NCBI RefSeq assembly: GCF_026339995.1 | Contig: NZ_JAPEPT010000001.1 | Location: 384,501 to 448,500 of the forward strand | Origin: Streptomyces sp. NBC_01481 | Lineage (GTDB): Bacteria; Actinomycetota; Actinomycetes; Streptomycetales; Streptomycetaceae | Length of the DNA stretch: 64,000 bases | Direction: 5' to 3' | Shown: positions 16,194 through 25,275 of the stretch, in pieces | Layout of the letters: each line of letters starts with the position of its first letter | How positions within the stretch are numbered: position 1 is the first letter of the stretch | Notes under the pieces: generated by a model | The model's database searches: none | What the model was told of the DNA's origin: nothing | What the model saw: only the letters and a program-made list of their open reading frames with translations | Program-made: the position numbers and the translations under genes

Positions 16194-17090
16194 GTGACCA
16201 CGCACGCACCGCAGGCGGCGCAGTCGGTGACGCTGCCGGCTTCGCTCGACGAGGCCGTGGCGGCGCTCACCGCCATGCCCGCCGCCGTGCCTGTCGCGGG
16301 CGGCACCGACCTCATGGCCGCCGTCAACAAAGGACAGCTCCGTCCGGCCGGTCTCGTCGGCCTCGGCCGTATCAGCGAGATCCGCGGCTGGCGCTACCAG
16401 GACGGACACGCACTGCTCGGCGCCGGACTGACTCACGCCCGGATGGGGCGGCCCGACTTCGCCGCCCTCATTCCCGCGCTGGCCGCGTCCGCGCGCGCGG
16501 CGGGCCCGCCCCAGATCCGTAACGCTGGCACGCTCGGCGGCAATATCGCCACCTCGTCCCCTACCGGGGACACGCTGCCCGTGCTGGCCGCGCTGGAGGC
16601 GGACCTGATCATCGCGGGCCCCGGCGGCACCCGCCGCGAGATTCCCGTGTCCCACCTGCTGGCGGGCCGCGAAATGCTCGCCCCTGCCGAACTGATCGGC
16701 TTCGTACGCGTCCCGCTCCTGCACGCCCCGCAGGTCTTCCTGAAGGCCACCGGGCGCACCGGGCCCGGCCGCGCGGGCGCGTCCGTCGCGGTCGTCCTCG
16801 ATCCGGCGCGGCGCGGCGTGCGCTGCGCGGTGGGCGCGATCGCGCCGATGCCGCTGCGGCCGCTGGAGGCCGAGCGGTGGATCGCGTCTCTGATCGACTG
16901 GGACGGCGAGCGAGGCCTCGCGAGCGAGGCGCTGGCGGCCTTCGGCGAGTACGTCGCGGCGGCGTGCATTCCGGATCCGGCGCCGACTGCGCAGGGCGAG
17001 GAACAGCCCGTGCTGCCGCCCGCCGTACTGCATCTGCGGCGCACCGTCGCCGCGCTGGCCCGACGTGCACTGGGGAGGGCGCTGTCGTGA
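16194..17090 (+). CDS. Xanthine dehydrogenase family FAD-binding subunit
   Basis: Carries FAD and passes electrons from the iron-sulfur subunit to NAD or another acceptor. The FAD-PMH domain signature 'PVAGGTDLMAAVNKGQLRP' is at the N terminus. 'AGPPQIRNAGTLGGNIATSSPTGDTLPVLAAL' is the second FAD motif, and a CO-dehydrogenase-flavoprotein C-terminal domain follows. GTG 16194 has AAGGGG seven bases upstream. It is the first of three overlapping genes encoding the full FAD, 2Fe-2S and molybdenum subunit set. Xanthine/hypoxanthine is the likely substrate, but the aldehyde or CO dehydrogenase branches cannot be excluded from this subunit. Confidence 0.9.
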   Translation: MTTHAPQAAQSVTLPASLDEAVAALTAMPAAVPVAGGTDLMAAVNKGQLRPAGLVGLGRISEIRGWRYQDGHALLGAGLTHARMGRPDFAALIPALAASARAAGPPQIRNAGTLGGNIATSSPTGDTLPVLAALEADLIIAGPGGTRREIPVSHLLAGREMLAPAELIGFVRVPLLHAPQVFLKATGRTGPGRAGASVAVVLDPARRGVRCAVGAIAPMPLRPLEAERWIASLIDWDGERGLASEALAAFGEYVAAACIPDPAPTAQGEEQPVLPPAVLHLRRTVAALARRALGRALS

Positions 17091-18436
17091 GCAATGAGGA
17101 GAATTCGCGCGAAATGCCGCACGAGCTCCCGCCGGAGCAGGGCGGCTGGCAGCCGATTCCGCACGGCGGTGAGTACGACGCCGAGGCCACGGCCTTCCTG
17201 CAGTTGCCGCCCGAGGGCATGCTGGACGCCGCGCCGCTCGAGGCGCCGGGGCACGGCTACGTACCGCCGGTGATCCCGCCTCGCGCCCCGGACGCCGCCG
17301 ATCCGGGCGCGACGGGCAGCTGGGCCGTGCACCAGCCGACGGGTGAGCCCGCGGCGGTGCGCTGGCCGGAGCCCGAGGCCCCGCACGCCGAGCGCGTCGA
17401 CCCGCATGCCACGGGTCAGTGGACCTTCACCGAGGCGGAGCCCGCCCCGGCTCCGGCCCCGTCCGCCTCCGAGCTGACCGGCCAGTGGACGATCCCCGTG
17501 GCCGACGGCGATCTTCCCGAGGAGTCCGGCGAGTTCACGACATCCGCGCTGCGGTCCCAGTGGGGCACCGCGCCCGCCACGCTGCCGGGCGGGGCCGCTG
17601 CCCCGTGGGCCCCGTCCCCCGATGCCCCGGCCACGCTGCCGGGCGGTGCGACCGCGCCCTGGGCGACGGCCCCGGAGCCCGCCGTGGCCGAGGAGCCCGT
17701 CCCCGAGCCGCTCAGTGCCGCGGCGCTGCCCGGGCAGACCCCTGGCGACCCCTCCGGGCAGCCGTCCGGGGAAACCGCGGACGCGTCCCCTGAGGCGGTA
17801 TCGGAGCCCGAGCAGGAGGCCGCTGTCCTCAGCTCCTCCATCGACAGCGACGAACACCCGCCCACCTCCTACGTCCTGCGCGTCAACGGCACCGACCGCC
17901 CCGTCACCGACGCCTGGATCGGCGAATCCCTGCTCTACGTGCTGCGCGAGCGCCTCGGCCTCGCCGGCGCCAAGGACGGCTGCTCGCAGGGCGAGTGCGG
18001 CGCGTGCAACGTCCAGGTCGACGGCCGTCTGGTCGCCTCCTGCCTGGTCCCCGCCGCGACGGCCGCCGGCTCCGAGGTCCGTACGGTCGAGGGCCTCGCC
18101 GCCGACGGCGAGCCCTCCGACGTCCAGCGCGCCCTGGCGGGCTGCGGCGCGGTCCAGTGCGGCTTCTGCATCCCCGGTATGGCCATGACCGTCCACGACC
18201 TCCTGGAGGGCAACCACGCCCCCACGGAGCTCGAGACCCGCCAGGCCCTGTGCGGCAACCTCTGCCGCTGCTCCGGCTACCGGGGCGTCCTCGAAGCCGT
18301 AGGCGAGGTGGTCGCCGAACGTGCCGCGAGTGCCGCGGCCGCCACCGAGGCGAGTGAGGAAGCCCGCATCCCGCACCAGGCGCCCCCCGGCGCCGGTAGT
18401 GTGCAGCCCCACCCGCACGACGGAGGCATGGCGTGA
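17087..18436 (+). CDS. Xanthine dehydrogenase family 2Fe-2S subunit with long N-terminal extension
   Basis: The last ~190 residues are a complete small subunit. The plant-type [2Fe-2S] site 'CSQGECGAC' starts at C299 with a later Cys. The second cluster has 'CGFCIPGM' and 'CGNLCRCSGY'. The first ~255 residues are an acidic, Pro/Ala-rich extension with repeated TG-x-W units ('TGSWAVHQP', 'TGQWTFTEAEP', 'TGQWTIPVADG') and two 'ATLPGGA.APWA' units. Ordinary homologues are ~160 residues, so this is more than twice the usual length. The GTG overlaps the FAD-subunit stop and is preceded by GGGGAGGG. The extension may mediate assembly or localisation; its role is unknown. Confidence 0.9.
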   Translation: MSNEENSREMPHELPPEQGGWQPIPHGGEYDAEATAFLQLPPEGMLDAAPLEAPGHGYVPPVIPPRAPDAADPGATGSWAVHQPTGEPAAVRWPEPEAPHAERVDPHATGQWTFTEAEPAPAPAPSASELTGQWTIPVADGDLPEESGEFTTSALRSQWGTAPATLPGGAAAPWAPSPDAPATLPGGATAPWATAPEPAVAEEPVPEPLSAAALPGQTPGDPSGQPSGETADASPEAVSEPEQEAAVLSSSIDSDEHPPTSYVLRVNGTDRPVTDAWIGESLLYVLRERLGLAGAKDGCSQGECGACNVQVDGRLVASCLVPAATAAGSEVRTVEGLAADGEPSDVQRALAGCGAVQCGFCIPGMAMTVHDLLEGNHAPTELETRQALCGNLCRCSGYRGVLEAVGEVVAERAASAAAATEASEEARIPHQAPPGAGSVQPHPHDGGMA

Positions 18437-20748
18437 GCAACGACGCGGCCACCACTGCGACGCCCCGGACGGTCGACGCCGGGCAGCCCGAGGCGCCGGC
18501 CCACGGCATCGGCGCGTCGCTCCCGCCGGCCGATGCCCGCGCCAAGACCGAGGGCACGTTCCCGTACGCCGCCGACCTGTGGGCCGAGGGCCTGCTGTGG
18601 GCGGCGATCCTGCGCTCCCCGCACCCGCACGCGCGGATCGGCTCGATCGACACGTCCGCGGCCCTTGAGATGCCAGGCGTACGGGCCGTAGTGACCCATG
18701 AGGACATCCCGGGCGATTCTTCGTACGGCAGGCGTATCGCCGACCGTCCCGTCTTCGCCTCCGACCTCGTCCGCCACCACGGCGAGGCGATCGCGGCCGT
18801 CGCCGCGGACCACCCCGACACGGCCCGGCTCGCCGCCGCGGCGATCGCCGTCGAGTACGAAGTACTCGACCCGGTCACAGACCCCGAGAAGGCCTTCGCC
18901 GCCGAACCCCTGCACCCCGACGGCAATCTCATCCGCCACATCCCGCTGCGCTACGGCGACCCGGACGCGACGGGCGAGGTGATCGTCGAGGGCCTGTACC
19001 GCATCGGCCGCCAGGACCCTGCGCCCATCGGCGCCGAGGCTGGCCTCGCCGTCCCGCGCCCCGACGGCGGCGTCGAGCTGTACGCCGCGTCGACCGACCC
19101 CCACACGGACCGCGATCTGGCGGCCGCGTGCTTCGGCCTGGAGCCGGACCGGGTGAAGGTCGTGGTCACAGGCGTCCCGGGCGCGACGGGCGACCGCGAG
19201 GACCCCGGCTTCCAACTCCCGCTGGGACTGCTGGCGTTGAAGACCGGCTGCCCGGTCAAACTGACCGCCACCCGCGAGGAGTCCTTCCTCGGCCACGCCC
19301 ACCGCCACCCGACGCTGCTGCGCTACCGCCACCACGCGGACTCCGAGGGCCACCTGGTCAAGGTCGAGGCCCAACTCCTCCTCGACGCGGGCGCGTACGC
19401 CGACGCCTCCTCCGAGTCCCTCGCGGCAGCCGTCGCTTTCGCCTGCGGTCCCTACGTCGTCCCGCACGCCTTCATCGAGGGCTGGGCGGTCCGTACGAAC
19501 AACCCTCCCTCCGGCCATGTGCGCGGCGAGGGAGCGATGCAGGTGTGCGCGGCGTACGAGGCGCAGATGGACAAGCTGGCGGGGAAGCTCGGCATCGACC
19601 CCGTGGACCTGCGCCTGCGCAACGCGCTGGCGACGGGAGACATCCTCCCCACCGGCCAGACGGTCACCTGCCCCGCGCCCGTCGCCGAACTCCTCCAGGC
19701 CGTACGAGACTTCCCCCTCCCGACCCTCCCGAAGGACACCCCGGAAGCGGCCTGGCTCCTGCCCGGCGGCCCGGAGGGCGCGGGCGAGCCCGGCGCGATC
19801 CGCCGAGGCGTCGGCTACGCGCTGGGCATGGTCCACATGCTCGGGGCGGAAGGCACCGACGAGGTCTCCACAGCGACGGTCAAGGTCCACGACGGCGTCG
19901 CGACGGTGATCTGCGCGGCCGTCGAGACCGGCCAGGGCTTCTCCACCCTCGCCCGCCAGATCGTCCAGGAGACGCTGGGCGTCGAAGAGGTCCACGTGGC
20001 CTCGGTCGACACGGACCAGCCCCCGGCGGGCCCGGCCGCCCACGGCCGCCACACCTGGGTCTCCGGCGGCGCCGTCGAGCGGGCGGCGAAGATGGTCCGC
20101 ACCCAGCTGCTGCAGCCCCTGGCCCACAAGTTCGGCATGTCCACTGAGCTCCTCCAGATCACCGACGGCAAGATCACGTCGTACGACGGTGTCCTGTCGA
20201 CGACGGTCACCGAGGCGATGGATGGCAAGGAACTCTGGGCAACGGCCCAGTGCCGCCCCCACCCCACCGAACCCCTCGACGAGGCCGGCCAGGGCGACGC
20301 CTTCGTGGGCATGGCCTTCTGCGCGATCCGCGCGGTGGTCGACGTCGACATCGAACTGGGCTCGATCCGCGTGGTCGAAATGGCGGTCGCCCAGGACGTG
20401 GGCCGCGTCCTCAACCCGGCCCAACTGGCAACCCGCATCGAAGCGGGCATCACCCAGGGCGTCGGCGCGGCCCTGACAGAAAACCTCCGCACGGCCCGCG
20501 GCCTGGTCCGCCACCCGGACCTGACGGGCTACGCACTCCCGACATCCCTGGACGCCCCGGATATTCGCATCGTGAAACTAGTCGAGGAACGCGACGTGGT
20601 GGCCCCCTTCGGCGCGAAGCCGGCAAGCGCGGTTCCGGTGGTCACCTCACCCGCGGCGGTGGCTTCAGCGGTCCGCGCGGCGACGGGCCGACCGATCAAC
20701 AGGCTCCCGATCAGGGCTCAGGCGGCGGTGGCGGTCCCCAACTCGTAG
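18433..20748 (+). CDS. Xanthine dehydrogenase family molybdopterin-binding subunit
   Basis: Large catalytic subunit (771 residues) holding the molybdenum cofactor. The N-terminal a/b hammerhead domain is ~20-140 ('AKTEGTFPYAADLWAEGLLWAAILRSPHPHARI' region). The Mo-cofactor domains follow with 'HVRGEGAMQVCAAYEAQMDKLA', 'AVETGQGFSTLARQIVQETLGV' and the C-terminal 'GITQGVGAALTEN' containing the expected catalytic Glu. The GTG start overlaps the previous stop, completing a FAD/FeS/Mo operon. No XdhC-like maturation factor is seen in the operon. Purine oxidation is the best guess; substrate-binding residues were not checked. Confidence 0.92.
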   Translation: MSNDAATTATPRTVDAGQPEAPAHGIGASLPPADARAKTEGTFPYAADLWAEGLLWAAILRSPHPHARIGSIDTSAALEMPGVRAVVTHEDIPGDSSYGRRIADRPVFASDLVRHHGEAIAAVAADHPDTARLAAAAIAVEYEVLDPVTDPEKAFAAEPLHPDGNLIRHIPLRYGDPDATGEVIVEGLYRIGRQDPAPIGAEAGLAVPRPDGGVELYAASTDPHTDRDLAAACFGLEPDRVKVVVTGVPGATGDREDPGFQLPLGLLALKTGCPVKLTATREESFLGHAHRHPTLLRYRHHADSEGHLVKVEAQLLLDAGAYADASSESLAAAVAFACGPYVVPHAFIEGWAVRTNNPPSGHVRGEGAMQVCAAYEAQMDKLAGKLGIDPVDLRLRNALATGDILPTGQTVTCPAPVAELLQAVRDFPLPTLPKDTPEAAWLLPGGPEGAGEPGAIRRGVGYALGMVHMLGAEGTDEVSTATVKVHDGVATVICAAVETGQGFSTLARQIVQETLGVEEVHVASVDTDQPPAGPAAHGRHTWVSGGAVERAAKMVRTQLLQPLAHKFGMSTELLQITDGKITSYDGVLSTTVTEAMDGKELWATAQCRPHPTEPLDEAGQGDAFVGMAFCAIRAVVDVDIELGSIRVVEMAVAQDVGRVLNPAQLATRIEAGITQGVGAALTENLRTARGLVRHPDLTGYALPTSLDAPDIRIVKLVEERDVVAPFGAKPASAVPVVTSPAAVASAVRAATGRPINRLPIRAQAAVAVPNS

Positions 20749-20984
20749 CCGTGTGACGCGCATTGCACGTGCAGTCCTATGGGACCGAGCCGGGAAGGTC
20801 CGCCGTGTTCGTGGCGGAGGGCGTGAAGTGTGAGAACCGGCTGACGTTCCCGGATCCGCCGAAGCGTATGGCCTGAAACAGCGAGCAGGGTAGTGCTGCT
20901 GAGCACCGGAATAAGTGCGGGTGCTCACGGAGCTGGTGATCCATACTCATCCGGGCCCGTGTCCCGAGCGGCAGGGTTGCTAGC

Positions 20985-22190
20985 GTGCGCGACGCTGCTG
21001 ATGCCTACCTCGACACGATCAAGCCACCGCCCAAGAACGACTGGCCCCAGGACAACGCCAACTGGTGGAACGGCCTCTCCCAGGAGCAGCGCGACGCCTA
21101 CGTCTCCATGCACCCCGCGAGCATCGGAGCGCTCGACGGCCTTCCCTCCGCCGTACGCGACGACGCGAACCGGATGGTGCTCGCCGAGGCCCGAGGTGCC
21201 GCGCAGGTCGAATACGACACGTGGCTCAAGAAGCATCCGGAGCCCACGCGGTACACGGACTACATCAACCCCATGACCGGCACCATCATGAAGGGCGTCA
21301 AGGTCGACAGCGTGGCGTGGAAGGAATGGAACGAGAAGAAGAAGCAGCAGGAGAACGGCTACAAGGGCATGGACGCCATCCAGAAGCGTTTCGACAGCTA
21401 CACGAGCGAGAGTAATCGCCCCTATCTGCTCGGATTCGACGGCAACAACATGGGCCGCGCCATCGTCTCCATCGGAAATCCGGACACCGCCGACAATGTG
21501 GTGACGTACGTGCCCGGGACGTTCGCCAAGCTGGAGTCCATCGGCGGAGAGATGGACAGGGCTGTGGCGCTCCAGGCGGAGGCGGAGCGCCAGGATGGCG
21601 CCCACTCGACGGCTTCGATCGTGTGGCTCGGTTACGACGCCCCGCAGGGCATCATGACCGATGCGACGGAGACCAAGTGGGCCGACAACGCCAAGGAGCC
21701 GCTCGGCAACTTCATCCAGGGGATCGAGGAAGCCAATCACCGCGACAGCGGTGTGAACCAGACGCTCATGGGTCACAGCTACGGGTCCCTGGTGGTGGGC
21801 GAGACGATGAGCATGCACATAGACCTGCCGGTCGACAACGCGATCATGGTGGGCAGTCCGGGCGTGGGCGTGGACCACGCGAAGGACCTGAACATCCCGC
21901 CGAACCATGTCTTCGCGGCCACGGCCCAGAACGACCTCATCAACGCCGCCCCGCCCCCGGCAGGCCCCCTGGCCCCCCTCAACCCGAAGGCGTACATGGA
22001 GTTTTTCGACGACCACTCGATCGTCCACGGAACCGACCCGACTTCCGACGACTTCGGCGGCCAGGTCTTCAAGGTCCCCGACGGGAAGCTGCCGGGCAAG
22101 GACTGGGAAATGATGCCCGCACACTCTCAGTACTGGGACGAAAAGCCTCTCGGTAGCCTGGCGAAGATCGTTACCGGAGGACGACCGTGA
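20985..22190 (+). CDS. DUF1023-type alpha/beta hydrolase, short N terminus
   Basis: The C-terminal half has the DUF1023 hydrolase core: nucleophile elbow 'LMGHSYGSLVVGE' with the catalytic Ser, then 'GSPGVGVDHAKDL' and a late His ('PAHSQYWDE'). The opening 'WWNGLSQEQRDAYVSMHPASIGALDGLPSAVRDDANRM' is the family segment that normally follows a 150-300 residue helical WXG-like domain, which is absent here. A TGA at 20937 closes the frame upstream, so the start is GTG 20985 with a weak GCAGGG. Either a genuinely short form or a 5'-truncated gene. It overlaps a lipoprotein gene downstream. Substrate unknown. Confidence 0.75.
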   Translation: MRDAADAYLDTIKPPPKNDWPQDNANWWNGLSQEQRDAYVSMHPASIGALDGLPSAVRDDANRMVLAEARGAAQVEYDTWLKKHPEPTRYTDYINPMTGTIMKGVKVDSVAWKEWNEKKKQQENGYKGMDAIQKRFDSYTSESNRPYLLGFDGNNMGRAIVSIGNPDTADNVVTYVPGTFAKLESIGGEMDRAVALQAEAERQDGAHSTASIVWLGYDAPQGIMTDATETKWADNAKEPLGNFIQGIEEANHRDSGVNQTLMGHSYGSLVVGETMSMHIDLPVDNAIMVGSPGVGVDHAKDLNIPPNHVFAATAQNDLINAAPPPAGPLAPLNPKAYMEFFDDHSIVHGTDPTSDDFGGQVFKVPDGKLPGKDWEMMPAHSQYWDEKPLGSLAKIVTGGRP

Positions 22191-23152
22191 ATCTACGCAA
22201 AGCAATCCCGGCTGCCGCACTGCTGGCCATGACGATCACGGTGACCGCGTGCGGGGCGCAGGGGGACGGACAGAAAACCGGCGGAGAAGCACCGAAGCAG
22301 GTCACGATGAACGAGCAGCAGGCGATCGACCGGGCAGAGGAAATCATTCACCGGGCGGTGGACGGCATGTCCCCCCAACCGACACTGGAGCGCATGGGCC
22401 ACGCGCCCGTCGGCGCCTGCATCGCCAGGGACGACCACGGCCCCGACGACCGCGTGCAGGTCACCGTCATCTACAAACTGACGGGCGTTCCGGGGTCCGA
22501 GGCCCAGAACCTCGTGCGGCAGGCGCGGGATGCCTGGCTGAAGCAGGGCTACAAGTACAACACCTCGGGCGAGGTCGACTGGTCCAGCCCCTTTCCGACG
22601 GTCTACATGCGTACGGAGCCCGACGACTTCTGGATGGACGCCGTGACCGGCGTCATGGACCGCGCCAAGGGCGAGGGCGTCGCCTCTCTCAAGGTGACAT
22701 CGCCCTGCTTCCTCCCGCCGGGCAAGGCCTCGGGGGCGACCGCGGCCGATCCCGCCGCGCTGGAGACCCCGAAGGCCGACGATCCCGCCGCGCGCCGGGC
22801 CCTCGGCCACTCCAGCCGGATCTACGACGCCCTGCGGGTCGGGTCGGCGCCCACGCAGCCCGGGGAAGGCCTCAGCACGGTCCAGGACGAGTCGGGAACC
22901 TCGGTCCATCACACCTGGTCGACCGAGCCACTGCCAGAGGACGAGACGGTACGGGCTCTGGCACGCGCGCAGGCGTACTTCCAGAGCGCGGGATGGAACG
23001 TACACCACATGCCGACGCTTGAGGGCATCCCGGCCGTCGTCGCCCGCCACCCCGAAGAGGGCACGATCGCACAGGTCGCAGCCTCGACCACCGGCGCGGT
23101 GCGCGTCGCGGTCACGACGCCCGTCAACGAACCAGTGTCCGCAGACATATGA
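22187..23152 (+). CDS. Lipoprotein of unknown function, partner of the DUF1023 hydrolase
   Basis: 321 residues starting with a lipoprotein signal (lipobox V-T-A-C in 'TITVTACGAQ'). Two similar-looking halves follow: one beginning 'MNEQQAIDRAEEIIHRAVDGM' and another with 'ALARAQAYFQSAGWNVHHMP'. Both contain 'RAQ.A..../..W...' helices and a strand ('VQVTVIYKL' and 'VRVAVTTPV'). The GTG start overlaps the hydrolase stop (GTGA), so the two are co-translated and probably act together outside the membrane. Not assigned to a family I recognise. The paired structure suggests an internal duplication, by eye only. Confidence 0.7.
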   Translation: MNLRKAIPAAALLAMTITVTACGAQGDGQKTGGEAPKQVTMNEQQAIDRAEEIIHRAVDGMSPQPTLERMGHAPVGACIARDDHGPDDRVQVTVIYKLTGVPGSEAQNLVRQARDAWLKQGYKYNTSGEVDWSSPFPTVYMRTEPDDFWMDAVTGVMDRAKGEGVASLKVTSPCFLPPGKASGATAADPAALETPKADDPAARRALGHSSRIYDALRVGSAPTQPGEGLSTVQDESGTSVHHTWSTEPLPEDETVRALARAQAYFQSAGWNVHHMPTLEGIPAVVARHPEEGTIAQVAASTTGAVRVAVTTPVNEPVSADI

Positions 23153-23267
23153 CAGCGTGCCTCACGTGCGCCTGGCGAGAAGTCCGGGGCGCGATCCTGG
23201 CTCCGACCGCGCGTGAGTGGCGACAGCCTGAAGGTCACCCGGCCGACGGTCGGCGCGCGTGGCTGAA

Positions 23268-23301
23268 AGGCGGCATCCCATCCGGGATGCCGCCTCGTTT
23301 T
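23268..23301. terminator. Bidirectional terminator between the lipoprotein gene and tRNA-Cys
   Basis: AGGCGGCATCCC pairs perfectly with GGGATGCCGCCT over a four-base loop and is followed by CGTTTT on the plus strand. On the minus strand it lies about 25 bases beyond the tRNA-Cys 3' end, so it can serve both transcripts. Confidence 0.8.
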
Positions 23302-23319
23302 GCCTGGTCAAGGCTGCAG

Positions 23320-23391
23320 AGGCCGTGACCGGAATCGAACCGGCGTAACTCGCTTTGCAGGCGAGTCCCTCAACCACTCGGGCACACGGCC
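23320..23391 (-). tRNA. tRNA-Cys (GCA)
   Basis: Reading the minus strand: acceptor GGCCGTG pairs with CACGGCC, discriminator T. The anticodon stem CTCGC/GCGAG encloses loop CTGCAAA, giving anticodon GCA. The T loop is TTCGATT. CCA is not encoded. 72 nt, normal for tRNA-Cys. Confidence 0.95.
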
Positions 23392-23568
23392 GTGTGACTC
23401 CAATGCGTCGACCGTAGGCGGGGCCAAGACGCCGCTCAAGGCTTCGGCCCGGGACGCAATGCGACTGCCATACGGCGTTCACGGTTCGCGGTCGTACGAC
23501 CAAGGGACCAGTCGGGTCCCGTCCAGCGACAGGGCTCAACGCCGCCCATGCCCCTTACTCTGAGGGCC

Positions 23569-25047
23569 ATGACCGCCCTCGAACCCCGTGACGCCGATGT
23601 CACGCCGCCGACCGACGACGCAGACGTGGTGCCCGAGGGGCAGGGCGTTCTCGGCAGAGCGCATCGCGCGCTCAGTGTCGGGATCGTCTCCGTCGTCGTG
23701 CTGATCGCCTTCGAGGCGACCGCCGTCGGGACCGCGATGCCCGTTGCCGCACGGGAGTTGCGCGGCATTGAGCTGTACGCCTTCGCCTTCTCCGCGTACT
23801 TCACGACCAGCCTCTTCGCGATGGTTCTCTCCGGGCAGTGGGCCGACCGGGACGGGCCGCTGCGGCCGCTCGCCGCGGGGATCGCTGCCTTCGGGGCTGG
23901 GCTGCTGCTTGCCGGGAGCGCGAGTGCGATGTGGCTGTTCATCGTCGGGCGGGCCGTGCAGGGGCTCGGCGGGGGGCTGGTGATCGTGGCTCTGTACGTG
24001 GTTGTCAGCCGGGCGTACCCGGAGCGGCTGCGGCCCGCGATCATGGCCGCTTTCGCGGCGAGTTGGGTTGTCCCGTCGGTCGTGGGGCCGCTCGCGTCCG
24101 GGACCGTCACCGAACACCTCGGCTGGCGCTGGGTGTTCATCGGCATCCCGCTTCTTGTCGTCTTCCCGCTGGCGCTCGCGCTGCCCGCGATACGGCGGAT
24201 GGCGTCCGGGCCCGCGGATCCGTCCGCGCCGCGGCAGACCTTCGACGGGCGGCGGATCCGGCTGGCGCTCGGTATCTCGCTGGGGGCCGGGCTGCTGCAG
24301 TACGCAGGTCAGGACCTGAGGTGGCTGTCGGTGATCCCGGCCGCGGCGGGGGTCGCCCTTCTGGTGCCTGCCGTCCTCGGACTGCTGCCCCGCGGGACCT
24401 ACCGTGCCGCGCGCGGGCTGCCCTCCGTCGTACTGCTGCGTGGGATCGCGGCCGGATCCTTCATCGCGGCGGAGTCCTTCATACCGCTGATGCTGGTCAC
24501 CCAGCGGGGACTGTCGCCGACGATGGCCGGGCTCTCGCTGGCGGTCGGCGGGGCGACCTGGGCGCTCGGCTCGTACGTCCAGTCCCGGCCGAGGCTGGAG
24601 CCGTACCGGCAGCCGCTGGTGGTCGCCGGGATGATGCTGGTCGCGGCGGCGATCGCGACGGCTCCGAGTGTGCTGATCGCCTCGGTGCCGGTGTGGGTCG
24701 TGGGGGTCGCGTGGGGCGTGGGCTGCTTCGGGATGGGTCTGGTGCTCGCCTCGACGAGCGTGCTGCTGCTGAAGCTCTCGGCACCGGAGGAGGCGGGCGC
24801 GAACTCGGCGGCGCTCCAGATCTCGGACGGACTGTCGAACGTACTGCTCCTGGCGGCCGGGGGCGCGGCCTTCGCCGCGCTGGGCGGGGGAGCGGTGGGG
24901 GCGACCCATGCCGCGTCGGGGACGGCGGGTTCGCACCCGGTGGCTTTCGCGGCGGTGTTTCTGCCGATGGCGGGGGTGGCGCTCGTCGGGGCGTGGGTGG
25001 CGACGCGCTTGCGGGTGCGGGGCACCGAGGTTTCAGTATCAAAGTGA
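23569..25047 (+). CDS. MFS transporter
   Basis: A membrane exporter with about 12-14 helices. 'FEATAVGTAMPVAARELRG' and 'FAFSAYFTTSLFAMVLSGQWADRDGPLRP' match the DHA2-type (drug:H+) N-terminal half with its loop 2/3 motif. 'GRAVQGLGGGLVIVALYVVVSRAYPERLRPAIMAAFAASWVVPSVVGPLASG' contains antiporter motif C. ATG 23569 is taken over 23548 because the weak GAGGG lies between them and the acidic leader starts there. Stands alone, divergent from the tRNA. Substrate unknown. Confidence 0.85.
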   Translation: MTALEPRDADVTPPTDDADVVPEGQGVLGRAHRALSVGIVSVVVLIAFEATAVGTAMPVAARELRGIELYAFAFSAYFTTSLFAMVLSGQWADRDGPLRPLAAGIAAFGAGLLLAGSASAMWLFIVGRAVQGLGGGLVIVALYVVVSRAYPERLRPAIMAAFAASWVVPSVVGPLASGTVTEHLGWRWVFIGIPLLVVFPLALALPAIRRMASGPADPSAPRQTFDGRRIRLALGISLGAGLLQYAGQDLRWLSVIPAAAGVALLVPAVLGLLPRGTYRAARGLPSVVLLRGIAAGSFIAAESFIPLMLVTQRGLSPTMAGLSLAVGGATWALGSYVQSRPRLEPYRQPLVVAGMMLVAAAIATAPSVLIASVPVWVVGVAWGVGCFGMGLVLASTSVLLLKLSAPEEAGANSAALQISDGLSNVLLLAAGGAAFAALGGGAVGATHAASGTAGSHPVAFAAVFLPMAGVALVGAWVATRLRVRGTEVSVSK

Positions 25048-25049
25048 CC

Positions 25050-25072
25050 CCACCGGTGGTACCTTTTCGGTA
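25050..25072 (+). promoter_or_regulatory. Operator-like palindromes at the toxin-antitoxin start
   Basis: CCACCGGTGG (25050-25059) is a perfect 10-bp palindrome. It is followed at once by TACC-TTTTC-GGTA (25060-25072), an inverted repeat ending in the antitoxin ATG. Such sites are where ribbon-helix-helix antitoxins typically autoregulate. The transcript may be nearly leaderless. Confidence 0.5.
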
Positions 25073-25275
25073 TGGCTATGAATCTGCGTCTCCGCGACGA
25101 CCAGCAAGAGGCTCTCAAGCTCCGGGCTGACCAAGAGGGCCGGAGCATGCACGCCATAGTGCTTCAGGCGATCGACCGGTACTTGGCGCAGGAGGCGGAC
25201 CGGGAGTCCGTCCGCCGCCTCGGCGCCAAGTACGCCGTGCGTCACGCTGATCTGCTGAAGCGACTGGGCGAGTAG
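25072..25275 (+). CDS. Ribbon-helix-helix-type antitoxin
   Basis: 67 residues, 'MNLRLRDDQQEALKLRADQEGRSMHAIVLQAIDRYL': a short strand followed by two helices, as in Arc/CopG DNA-binding antitoxins. The C-terminal ~25 charged residues ('RLGAKYAVRHADLLKRLGE') would wrap the toxin. Directly abuts the Doc-type toxin gene. ATG 25078 is an alternative start. Neutralises the toxin and probably represses its own promoter via the adjacent palindromes. Confidence 0.82.
   Translation: MAMNLRLRDDQQEALKLRADQEGRSMHAIVLQAIDRYLAQEADRESVRRLGAKYAVRHADLLKRLGE

Noticed and set aside
14700..17033. 777-residue minus-strand frame opposite the hexosaminidase and FAD subunit
   Set aside because: Antisense shadow of clearly conserved GH20 and FAD-binding motifs.
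20718..20906. 62-residue minus-strand frame in the gap after the xdh operon
   Set aside because: No ribosome binding site or recognisable motif, and it overlaps the end of the molybdenum subunit gene antisense.
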